DNA of 5,626 nucleotides from a bacterium (GCA_030635805.1 DAOVYC010000050.1:1-5626), one strand, 5' to 3'. Counted from the stretch's first letter, positions 1 through 4,925 are shown. Notes: generated by a model from the sequence alone, not told the origin. Translations and numbers: made by a program.

Positions 1-49
1 AGTAATTTAGATCCCAAGCGTCCCAAACGTCTTACGAATCCTAATTTTT

Positions 50-68
50 AATCTTGTAATCTTGTAAT
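50..68. repeat. Short tandem repeat, 8-bp unit AATCTTGT x2 plus AAT
   Basis: Two perfect head-to-tail copies of AATCTTGT followed by a partial third copy lie just after the stop of the 127-aa membrane protein gene. The array is flanked by TAATTTTT on the left and ATTTTT on the right. The rest of positions 1-73 shows no gene, promoter or convincing terminator. It contains the words CAAGCGTC (15-22) and CGTCTTACG (28-36); CAAGCGTC recurs at 3955-3962. Confidence 0.7.
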
Positions 69-73
69 TTTTG

Positions 74-457
74 TTATGAGATCCGCTCTCTCGCCATAAA
101 ATAAACCTCAATAAGCACGATAATCGCCACAAGAAGAACACTATCCCACAAGGTGAGAGTTCTCATGGACTGAAAAGCGAGTAACCCGCAAGTGCATAAA
201 GCTAAAAGAATTCCTTGTCTTAGAGCCACATTCAAAGGATTGTAAAATTCCTCGTCCTTTTTTCGCGTCAGCATTCTGGCAAAAAATCCGATAATCGTAG
301 TTAGGCCACTTACAAAAAAGAAAAAGCTAACAAAAAAAAGAGGAATAGAAATCTGAGGAGCACTGTAAGGATTCAATCTAAAAATAACTAAAGCGAATGA
401 GGCAAGACCCAAGATCAAAGCAATAGCAACAATAATGAGAGATTGATGTAGAGTCAT
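74..457 (-). CDS. Four-helix integral membrane protein of unknown function (127 aa)
   Basis: I do not recognise a named family. Four hydrophobic segments are visible at about residues 6-27, 37-60, 79-97 and 103-122. The loop between helices 2 and 3 (about 61-80) carries RKKDEE and the C-terminus ends ARERIS. By the positive-inside rule both termini and this central loop should be cytoplasmic. There are no obvious catalytic residues; a CTC motif (88-90) inside helix 3 is the only cysteine cluster. The ATG at 457 is preceded by AAGGA with 8-nt spacing, the clearest Shine-Dalgarno in the window, and that sequence lies inside a 14-bp tandem repeat. It follows yraN by 51 nt on the same strand with no evident promoter, so co-transcription is likely. 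A small conserved membrane protein of CPR bacteria is plausible, but its role cannot be read from the sequence. Confidence 0.8.
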   Translation of the reverse strand: MTLHQSLIIVAIALILGLASFALVIFRLNPYSAPQISIPLFFVSFFFFVSGLTTIIGFFARMLTRKKDEEFYNPLNVALRQGILLALCTCGLLAFQSMRTLTLWDSVLLVAIIVLIEVYFMARERIS

Positions 458-460
458 ATA

Positions 461-502
461 CTTAATCCTTAGTTCTTAATCCTTAGTTCTTAATCCCTAA
501 TT
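461..502. repeat. Tandem repeat, 14-bp unit CTTAATCCTTAGTT, three copies
   Basis: Copies 461-474 and 475-488 are identical. The third copy, 489-502 (CTTAATCCCTAATT), differs at two positions, and a decayed continuation (TAATCCTCAATCCTC) runs into the end of yraN. Read on the minus strand the unit is AACTAAGGATTAAG. The copy nearest the 127-aa membrane protein gene supplies the AAGGA ribosome-binding site at 466-470. Confidence 0.9.
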
Positions 503-508
503 TAATCC

Positions 509-874
509 TCAATCCTCTATAGCATTTTCCAAATGCTTTATCGTCATTTTTCCCTTATGATCAAACACGACAAATATAGCATCAATACGAACTAAATGCT
601 CATAAAGCTTATTTTCTTGTATATATTTTTCCGCGGTATGAATGATCTTTCTTTGCTTTCGTCTATCGATAGCCTCCTCCGGTTCCCCAAAAATAAAAGT
701 TTTTCTGGTTTTTACTTCGATAAAAATAACCTCTCTGTCTTTTTCCGCTACAATATCTATTTCTCCAAAACGGCAACTATAATTTCTGTCTCGAATTTTA
801 TATCCGTTTTTTTTTAAATACTGTTCCACAAAATCTTCCCCACGCTTTCCAAGTCTTTTCTGAAGTTCAGTCAT
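509..874 (-). CDS. yraN: YraN/UPF0102 family protein, restriction-endonuclease-like nuclease fold
   Basis: This small soluble protein (121 aa from the chosen start) belongs to a family related to Holliday-junction resolvases whose cellular role is not firmly established. In chosen-start numbering the signature runs in order: GKRGEDFVEQYL (about 9-20, with the conserved G-E), a GY...RNY stretch, GEIDIVA (37-43), FIEVKTR (51-57), FGEPEEAIDRRK, and RIDAIFV near residue 98. Glu13, Asp40 and the Glu53-x-Lys55 pair match the E...D...ExK metal-dependent nuclease pattern. Length is typical of the family. I chose the ATG at 874. A TTG eight codons upstream (898) is in frame, but it adds a non-family LKKLYFF tail and falls inside an inverted repeat. 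Neither start has a clear Shine-Dalgarno. The gene sits between dacA and the four-helix membrane protein on one strand and is probably part of that transcription unit. Confidence 0.93.
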   Translation of the reverse strand: MTELQKRLGKRGEDFVEQYLKKNGYKIRDRNYSCRFGEIDIVAEKDREVIFIEVKTRKTFIFGEPEEAIDRRKQRKIIHTAEKYIQENKLYEHLVRIDAIFVVFDHKGKMTIKHLENAIED

Positions 875-896
875 AAAAAAATATAATTTTTTAAGC

Positions 897-945
897 AATA
901 AGCTGTAAGCTTGTAAGTCGACAAACTAAAGCTTACCAGCTTATT
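897..945. repeat. Inverted repeat (16-17 bp arms, one bulge) between dacA and yraN
   Basis: The left arm 897-912 (AATAAGCTGTAAGCTT) pairs with the right arm 929-945 (AAGCTTACCAGCTTATT) with a single unpaired base. The loop is 16 nt (913-928). On the minus strand the hairpin would form after dacA and be followed by an AT-rich stretch with a run of T just before the yraN ATG. The stem is GC-poor and the T-run is not immediately adjacent, so a terminator or attenuator is possible but weak. Confidence 0.6.
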
Positions 946-964
946 AGCTTACCGCTTACTGCTT
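930..964. repeat. Degenerate tandem repeat of an AGCTTACC-like 8-mer
   Basis: Successive units read AGCTTACC, AGCTTATT, AGCTTACC, GCTTACT, GCTT, running up to the last codon of dacA. The first two units also form the right arm of the inverted repeat at 897-945, and inverted copies of the same word (AAGCTGTAAGCTTGTAAG) occupy the left arm. The unit sequence is unlike the arrays in the other gaps. Confidence 0.65.
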
Positions 965-1881
965 CAGTTGGGCGTAGCCCAATGATACGTTCTGAATATC
1001 CAATCGGTAATCACTTTTGCTTCTTGATATCGATTTGGCGAACCCAACAGAATTATTAGTATCTCGTGTCCTTCTTCATTCTTGACCACAAAGAAAAGAC
1101 ACTGTCCCGCCTCGGGAGTCGTGCCGGTCTTGCCCCCCAATACTTCTAAATAACTATTAAGAAGATGATTTGTGTTTGAAAAAGTACCACGTTCTTTTCC
1201 GCTGGCATCTTTCAGGGTGAATATCTCTTTAGTCATAATTTCTCTGACCAGAGGTCGTCTAAAAGCTTGTTTGGCGATAAGAGAAAGATCAAAAGCGGTC
1301 GAGTAATTATCGGGATGATCAAATCCCACAGGATTAGTAAAGTGCGTATCATTAAGCCCGAGAGCGGTAACGCGCTCGTTCATCTTTTCCGCAAAAGCTT
1401 CTATAGATCCCGCACTGGCCACAGCGAGGGCAACAGAAGCATCATTACCGGAGCGAATCAATGAAGCGTGAAGCAGATTATAAATATCCATTTTATCACC
1501 ACTGCGAAGCCCCACAGTCACAGATTTATTACCATTATAGGTGTACGCTTCATCGTTAATTTCAATAATCTTTTCGGGAGGAAGTTCATCGGTTATCACC
1601 AGAGCCGTCATCAGCTTGGTTAAACTGGCTATTGGTAAACGATCATACACATTTTTTGCATACAGAATATCATTTGTCTCCATATCAACAACTATTGCCG
1701 CGTTTGCTTTTACTATTGGAGCAATATTTTCCTCATTTCTATGAGAAGGGGAGCCCACCTGCAGAAGAGAAGCTTCACTAAAAGATTGATCTGCCACAGG
1801 GGCCGGCATTTGGAATTGAATGAGCGTAAGAATTGCAACCAGTATTTTAATCATCAGCTTGAGAGTAAGGAAAAAATACAT
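964..1881 (-). CDS. dacA: D-alanyl-D-alanine carboxypeptidase (peptidase S11, low-molecular-mass penicillin-binding protein)
   Basis: This enzyme removes the terminal D-Ala from peptidoglycan stem peptides outside the membrane and so limits cross-linking. Numbered from the ATG at 1881 (305 aa), all three active-site motifs are present: SLTK with the nucleophile Ser86 and Lys89, SGN at 144-146, and KTG at 251-253 (in GGKTGTT). The GFDHPDNYSTAFDLSLIAKQA block is also typical of the family. The N-terminus is a hydrophobic signal sequence or anchor. The protein ends soon after the catalytic domain, so the C-terminal beta domain and amphipathic anchor of PBP5-type enzymes are missing. Possible starts are TTG 1890, ATG 1881 and ATG 1854; the last (MIKILVAILT) gives the most classical signal peptide. 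None has a good Shine-Dalgarno, so the start is uncertain. It lies 50 nt after rplU. The family assignment is firm; the symbol dacA is by family. Confidence 0.94.
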   Translation of the reverse strand: MYFFLTLKLMIKILVAILTLIQFQMPAPVADQSFSEASLLQVGSPSHRNEENIAPIVKANAAIVVDMETNDILYAKNVYDRLPIASLTKLMTALVITDELPPEKIIEINDEAYTYNGNKSVTVGLRSGDKMDIYNLLHASLIRSGNDASVALAVASAGSIEAFAEKMNERVTALGLNDTHFTNPVGFDHPDNYSTAFDLSLIAKQAFRRPLVREIMTKEIFTLKDASGKERGTFSNTNHLLNSYLEVLGGKTGTTPEAGQCLFFVVKNEEGHEILIILLGSPNRYQEAKVITDWIFRTYHWATPN

Positions 1882-1911
1882 GTCATACAAGCATATGACT
1901 ATTTATTTCAA
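1882..1911 (-). promoter_or_regulatory. Weak candidate promoter for dacA
   Basis: On the minus strand TTGAAA (1906-1911) is followed after 18 bp by TATGAC (1882-1887), five and four matches to the sigma-70 consensus. Transcription would start near 1875, inside the ATG-1881 reading frame, which would favour the downstream start at 1854. AT-rich sequence makes chance matches likely. A 10-bp palindrome ATTAATTAAT (1916-1925) lies just upstream. Confidence 0.2.
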
Positions 1912-1931
1912 ATTTATTAATTAATGCACAA

Positions 1932-2240
1932 CTAAATTTTTGTAATTTCCAGTTCGGTAAAATGTTGTCTATGACCATGAGTCCTCCTGTAATTTTTTTT
2001 TGCCTTCATCTTAAAAACACGAATTTTATCTGCCCTTCCCTGCTTAAGAACCTTTGCTTTTACAGCTGTGTTGAAAAAAGGACGACCAAGTTCAGCCGAC
2101 TTATCATCTTTACTTATAAGAAGAACATTAGAAAGTTCCACCTCTTTTCCCTCTTCAGCATCAAGTTTCTCAACCTGAATCTTATCCCCGACAGAAACTT
2201 TGTACTGTTTCCCGCCGGTCATTACGATTGCAAATGGCAT
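1932..2240 (-). CDS. rplU: Large ribosomal subunit protein bL21
   Basis: This 102-aa protein of the 50S subunit binds 23S rRNA. The N-terminal signature FAIVMTGGKQYKVSVGDKI and the basic C-terminal signature KAKKNYRRTHGHRQ followed by TELEITKI are diagnostic for bL21. The length is normal (about 100 aa), and both ends match the family, so the gene is complete. The ATG at 2240 is the natural start, with family-typical sequence from residue 2. Only a weak GTGA resembles a Shine-Dalgarno, and a well-formed promoter lies just upstream, giving a leader of roughly 16 nt. In most bacteria rpmA (bL27) follows rplU directly; here the next gene is dacA, and no bL27 frame is present in the window. The gene ends with TAG. 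Confidence 0.98.
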   Translation of the reverse strand: MPFAIVMTGGKQYKVSVGDKIQVEKLDAEEGKEVELSNVLLISKDDKSAELGRPFFNTAVKAKVLKQGRADKIRVFKMKAKKNYRRTHGHRQHFTELEITKI

Positions 2241-2262
2241 AATTTCACGTTAAAGCGGAGCA

Positions 2263-2291
2263 ATCTTACGCACAATCCCGTCTCTTGGCAA
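2263..2291 (-). promoter_or_regulatory. Sigma-70-type promoter for rplU
   Basis: On the minus strand, -35 TTGCCA (2286-2291, five of six) and -10 TAAGAT (2263-2268, four of six) are separated by exactly 17 bp. The -10 box ends 22 nt before the rplU ATG, so transcription would start near 2256 with a leader of about 16 nt. This gives bL21 expression independent of the upstream glycosylase gene. Confidence 0.65.
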
Positions 2292-2302
2292 GGAAAAAAG
2301 TT

Positions 2303-2330
2303 TCCCTCCGCTTGTCCCGCTCCCGCCTCT
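2303..2330 (-). other. Purine-rich, G-tract sequence between udg and rplU
   Basis: The minus strand is almost pure purine here, with six G-tracts (in order GG, GG, GGG, GGG, GG, GGG) including a tandem GCGGGA pair (2315-2326). It contrasts with the AT-rich surroundings. It lies between the TAG of the glycosylase gene and the rplU promoter. Four closely spaced tracts could form a two-tier G-quadruplex. No canonical hairpin terminator is visible; only a 5-bp GGAAA/TTTCC stem lies next to it. Confidence 0.4.
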
Positions 2331-2331
2331 C

Positions 2332-2892
2332 CTAAGACTGATCCTCCAGATATTTCAGAAGTACAGGTAATCGTTTCATATCATTCATCAGCACTTCCTT
2401 CTGCGCCGGCGAATAAAGCGCCACCGCCGGATGATAAAGCGGCATAATATACATTCCATCCTTTCTTTTAAAAATTCTCCCATGACATTTAGATATCGTT
2501 ACTCCGGAAAGAAATCTGTCCATCGAATATCTTCCAAGAGTTACAATCACCTTCGGGCCAATGGTTTCTAACTGCTGTTTAAGCCACCCTGAACAAGCCG
2601 CTATCTCTTCCGGTTTCGGATCTCTGTTATTTGGCGGTCTGCACTTCACCACATTGCCTATAAAATAATCATCAGCTTCAATTCCAACTTGATCAATCAT
2701 CTCTCGCAAAAACTGACCACTTCTTCCGACAAAAGGTCTTCCTTGCTTGTCCTCGGCCTCACCGGGACCCTCTCCAATAAAAAAAATCCTCGCTTTTTCC
2801 CCGCCTTCCCCGGGCACGTAGTTCGTGATGCTCTCATGTAACGGGCATTTCTTACATTTTCTAATCTTGTCATTCAACACATCTAGTTTCAT
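2332..2892 (-). CDS. udg: Uracil-DNA glycosylase, family 4-type (iron-sulfur)
   Basis: This enzyme excises uracil from DNA to start base-excision repair. The 186-aa length fits compact family 4 enzymes. The four cluster-binding cysteines expected for a [4Fe-4S] cluster are visible: Cys13-x2-Cys16 near the N-terminus and Cys84-x15-Cys100. Motif A runs from residue 39 to 56 and contains GEGPGEAED then GRPFVGRSGQ; the usual Ala of GEAPG is Gly here. The block GNVVKCRPPNNRDPKPEE (79-96) and the C-terminal YHPAV with His154 complete the signature. The start is the ATG at 2892, with residues 1-16 matching the family N-terminus; upstream there is only a weak GGCGG. The gene is followed by the rplU promoter and preceded by a GC-rich hairpin element, so it may be transcribed separately from both neighbours. 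Substrate range cannot be read from sequence alone. Confidence 0.95.
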   Translation of the reverse strand: MKLDVLNDKIRKCKKCPLHESITNYVPGEGGEKARIFFIGEGPGEAEDKQGRPFVGRSGQFLREMIDQVGIEADDYFIGNVVKCRPPNNRDPKPEEIAACSGWLKQQLETIGPKVIVTLGRYSMDRFLSGVTISKCHGRIFKRKDGMYIMPLYHPAVALYSPAQKEVLMNDMKRLPVLLKYLEDQS

Positions 2893-2902
2893 CCGCCAAA
2901 CA

Positions 2903-2921
2903 AGTTAACTGATAATTTATC
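2903..2921. promoter_or_regulatory. Two abutting palindromes upstream of the glycosylase gene
   Basis: AGTTAACT (2903-2910) is a perfect 8-bp palindrome and is immediately followed by GATAATTTATC (2911-2921), a perfect 11-bp palindrome with a central T. They end about 10-30 nt before the glycosylase ATG, where an operator could act. No recognised SOS-box sequence is present, and short palindromes arise easily in AT-rich DNA. Confidence 0.25.
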
Positions 2922-2923
2922 CT

Positions 2924-2964
2924 TACGCTCGTCTCGCTCCCCGAAGGTCCCGAGCGTAGTCGAG
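2924..2964. repeat. GC-rich hairpin, REP-like intergenic element
   Basis: A perfect inverted repeat TACGCTCG (2924-2931) / CGAGCGTA (2951-2958) encloses a 19-nt loop. A competing fold pairs 2928-2939 with 2952-2964, with one mismatch and one bulge, around a 12-nt loop. The core CCCGAGCGTAGTCGAGGG (2949-2966) resembles GC-rich dispersed palindromes common in bacterial genomes. No T-run follows on either strand, so a simple Rho-independent terminator is unlikely. It sits 12 nt past the stop of the sugar-transferase-like gene. Confidence 0.55.
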
Positions 2965-2976
2965 GGATGAGCTCCA

Positions 2977-3789
2977 TCACCCAAACAATCTCTCAAAAAT
3001 TCTTCTCTTCTTGTTTTTCAATCTCACCACTGGCTGAAACTCAAGAGTTTTCACTTCTATCTGATCATGAAACACACCCAAAAGCGATGGAAGCATTGCG
3101 TATTCAAGTCTTTTTTTCTGGCAAAACGTAATTATATTCAACGCTTGCTCAACGTTATCCACCTGGATAATTTCATCTATCTTATATTTATCCACTGTAG
3201 ATTCCAAAACATTTAACTTCCCCAATACCGGCACTCCGGCAATTTCCTCTTTACTACTCCCATAGCCATCCAGGATAGCTACCGGACGATGTCTGGACGA
3301 AAGTGTTTTTAGGGTTTGAAGAAGCTTAGTCGCCGACCTGTTAGTTCCAATAACCAGTACTCGTGATATTCCTATAGATTTTTTAGAATATAATCCTCTA
3401 ATTTTTTCTGAAAAATAATGCGTTAAAATCAGTAAAAGTACAGATATCAGAAAAACATAAATCAAAATTAATCTGGAGAACAACAATTTTCGAAAAGAAA
3501 AGAAGAAGAGAATAAAAGTACCCATTCCAAGCAAATTAACCAATATCAAACGAGCGATATGCCCCCTGGTATCTGTTCTCTTTTGCAGTGAATAAAGACG
3601 AAAAACAATAAAAAATCCAATCCAGATCAACGAAACTATCAACGACACCTTAAAATAAGGCCAGAATGGAAAATCTGTGGAAAAAATCCATCCTACTCGG
3701 ACAAAATAGGACAAAGAAAAGGCTGTCAGCAAAGCAGCATAGTCAACGACAATCAGACTTATCCGCGAGAAAACGTCAAACTTATGCAT
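2977..3789 (-). CDS. WcaJ/WbaP-type polyprenyl-phosphate sugar-phosphotransferase, membrane and CoA-binding-like half only
   Basis: Full-length family members transfer a sugar phosphate from a nucleotide sugar to undecaprenyl phosphate at the inner face of the membrane, starting exopolysaccharide or O-antigen synthesis. This 270-aa protein has the expected four N-terminal helices (about 10-30, 46-65, 79-99, 105-126). A Rossmann-like CoA-binding-type domain follows, about 142-235, with the strand-turn RVLVIGTNRSATKLL and the GVPVLGKL segment. It then has the linker TLEFQPVVRLK and ends at RIFERLFG-stop, where normal proteins read KR(L/F)FD and enter the catalytic sugar-transferase domain. The roughly 190-residue catalytic domain is absent. 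No continuation is evident past the stop, where a GC-rich hairpin lies instead. It may be a truncated gene or a stand-alone scaffold working with a separate transferase. The ATG at 3789 has no Shine-Dalgarno. CapD/WbpM-type proteins share the N-terminal layout, but the C-terminal linker favours WcaJ. Confidence 0.8.
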   Translation of the reverse strand: MHKFDVFSRISLIVVDYAALLTAFSLSYFVRVGWIFSTDFPFWPYFKVSLIVSLIWIGFFIVFRLYSLQKRTDTRGHIARLILVNLLGMGTFILFFFSFRKLLFSRLILIYVFLISVLLLILTHYFSEKIRGLYSKKSIGISRVLVIGTNRSATKLLQTLKTLSSRHRPVAILDGYGSSKEEIAGVPVLGKLNVLESTVDKYKIDEIIQVDNVEQALNIITFCQKKRLEYAMLPSLLGVFHDQIEVKTLEFQPVVRLKNKKRRIFERLFG

Positions 3790-3803
3790 ATGAATTACAA
3801 AAT

Positions 3804-3824
3804 TGAATAATGAATAATGAATAG
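3804..3824. repeat. Tandem repeat, 7-bp unit TGAATAA x3
   Basis: Two perfect TGAATAA copies (3804-3810, 3811-3817) are followed by TGAATAG (3818-3824), just upstream of the WcaJ-like gene start. The last copy also joins an inverted repeat: GAATAGGAATT (3819-3829) against AATTCCTGATTC (3846-3857), with one extra base in the right arm. Confidence 0.8.
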
Positions 3825-3847
3825 GAATTGTGAAGTAGTATTCCTAA

Positions 3848-3871
3848 TTCCTGATTCGTACTTCCTGATTC
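3848..3871. repeat. Direct repeat TTCCTGATTC x2, 14-bp period
   Basis: The 10-mer TTCCTGATTC occurs at 3848-3857 and 3862-3871, separated by GTAC. A decayed upstream copy (ATTCCTAATTCC) precedes it. The 14-bp period equals that of the array at 461-502, although the sequence differs. Confidence 0.75.
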
Positions 3872-3901
3872 AAATCTTACGTTACAAAAATTCCGTAAAG
3901 C

Positions 3902-3932
3902 ATTCTACCGAAGAAGCTTGACAAAAAGGCAA
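3902..3932 (-). promoter_or_regulatory. Weak candidate promoter for the WcaJ-like gene
   Basis: On the minus strand TAGAAT (3902-3907, five of six to TATAAT) lies 19 bp downstream of TTGCCT (3927-3932, four of six). The wide spacing and a leader of about 105 nt that crosses the repeats make this tentative. It overlaps the plus-strand promoter at 3918-3946, so use of one could hinder the other. Confidence 0.2.
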
Positions 3933-3946
3933 AAATAGGATAGATT
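3918..3946 (+). promoter_or_regulatory. Distal sigma-70 promoter for the sortase gene
   Basis: A perfect -35 TTGACA (3918-3923) is followed by a 17-bp spacer and a -10 TAGATT (3941-3946, four of six). The predicted start near 3953 gives a leader of about 85 nt to the sortase start at 4038. Confidence 0.6.
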
Positions 3947-4000
3947 TCTTATCTCAAGCGTCTTAATTATTTCCCGTGTCTTACGTTTTTTACGTCTTTA

Positions 4001-4009
4001 TGCTATAAT
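4001..4009 (+). promoter_or_regulatory. Proximal extended -10 promoter for the sortase gene
   Basis: TGCTATAAT is a perfect extended -10 (TGn followed by TATAAT at 4004-4009), which does not need a good -35; the spaced candidate TTACGT (3981-3986) is poor. Transcription would start near 4015-4016, downstream of the ATG at 4008, so that ATG cannot be used on this transcript. The leader to 4038 would be about 22 nt. Confidence 0.6.
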
Positions 4010-4037
4010 GTTAAGACCGTTTCATGTTTTAAGTTTC

Positions 4038-4925
4038 ATGGCTATGAAGTTTTATATTCAAAATCAACTCGAGGCATCCAAAGCATTTAAAATCGATAAT
4101 CCTATCGGTCTTATCATGCGTGCGGATAAGTACAATTGGAGTCAAGAAGAGATTATCAGGGAAATTGAAACTGAAAAATGGTTCAATAGATTTTCCGGTA
4201 CTGTCAGATTTGTAAGTACCTTCGCCGTGTCATTCGTGATGCTTTTTGCAATTTTTAATTATCAATCTTACAGCAAAATTATTTCATCTTGGATTACAAC
4301 CAAAATTTCGGGAGAAGGAGCACTTGTTAAGCAAAAAATCTCGGATACAAAATTACCATACGTTGCCATTCACGCCAAAGCGGGGGATATCCAAGGAGAG
4401 GGACTAGACATCAGTCTAAACGTTACTCCACCGGATTTTCGTATGGAACTTCCGGGAATTTTTGATGGAAATATTCCTATAGTGGAGACACCAAAAGAAC
4501 TTTTAGACAAAAAAGCGTGGGTAGATTTTGAAGGACAAATTCAGGAAGATCTTCGAAAAGGAGTGGTTCACTATCCATACACAGCTTACCCGGGACAGCT
4601 TGGTAATGTATTTATTACCGGTCATTCATCGTATTATCCCTGGGATTCAGGTAAGTACAAATCAGTATTCGCCCTGCTTCCAAATCTGGAACTTGGTAAG
4701 ATTTTCAAAGTTCATTACGGAGGAAAAGAATATTCTTACCGTGTTACCAAAAAATACGAAGTAAAACCCACGGAAGTAAACGTACTCAAACAACCGCAGG
4801 ATCGCAGCATGCTTACTCTCATGACCTGTACTCCGATAGGCACAACTCTTCGCCGGCTCATCGTCGAAGCTGATCTTGTTGAAAACAGATCAAATCAAAC
4901 ATCGATTACGGGGATTGCCGGTTAA
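4038..4925 (+). CDS. Membrane-anchored sortase family transpeptidase
   Basis: Sortases cleave a C-terminal sorting signal in secreted proteins and join them to the cell wall or to one another, on the outer face of the membrane. From the ATG at 4038 (295 aa) the layout is a cytoplasmic N-terminal segment of about 52 residues, one transmembrane helix (about 55-73), a linker, then the sortase domain to the end. The catalytic His196 is in ITGHSS and Cys264 in TLMTCTP. Arg273, nine residues after the Cys and followed by LIV, completes the triad. The TLMTC and RRLIVEA strands suggest a class D/E-like enzyme, but the class is uncertain. The frame opens at ATG 4008, but that codon lies in a -10 box, so 4038 or 4044 is preferred; no Shine-Dalgarno is seen. 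No LPxTG-type substrate is encoded nearby. Its TAA stop overlaps that of the convergent gap gene. Confidence 0.9.
   Translation: MAMKFYIQNQLEASKAFKIDNPIGLIMRADKYNWSQEEIIREIETEKWFNRFSGTVRFVSTFAVSFVMLFAIFNYQSYSKIISSWITTKISGEGALVKQKISDTKLPYVAIHAKAGDIQGEGLDISLNVTPPDFRMELPGIFDGNIPIVETPKELLDKKAWVDFEGQIQEDLRKGVVHYPYTAYPGQLGNVFITGHSSYYPWDSGKYKSVFALLPNLELGKIFKVHYGGKEYSYRVTKKYEVKPTEVNVLKQPQDRSMLTLMTCTPIGTTLRRLIVEADLVENRSNQTSITGIAG

Noticed and set aside
461..502. CRISPR-like array
   Set aside because: Units are only 14 bp, contiguous, and without spacers.
875..898. TTG at 898 as the yraN start
   Set aside because: It sits in the arm of an inverted repeat and adds eight residues not typical of the family.
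1916..1925. ATTAATTAAT palindrome as a terminator after rplU
   Set aside because: It has no GC stem and no following T-run; such palindromes are expected in AT-rich gaps.
1962..2447. 161-aa plus-strand open frame
   Set aside because: It lies antisense across rplU, its promoter and the glycosylase 3' end, which are clear genes, and has no recognisable protein pattern.
4008..4037. ATG at 4008 as the sortase start
   Set aside because: It lies inside a perfect TATAAT box and has no Shine-Dalgarno; the next in-frame ATGs at 4038 and 4044 fit better.
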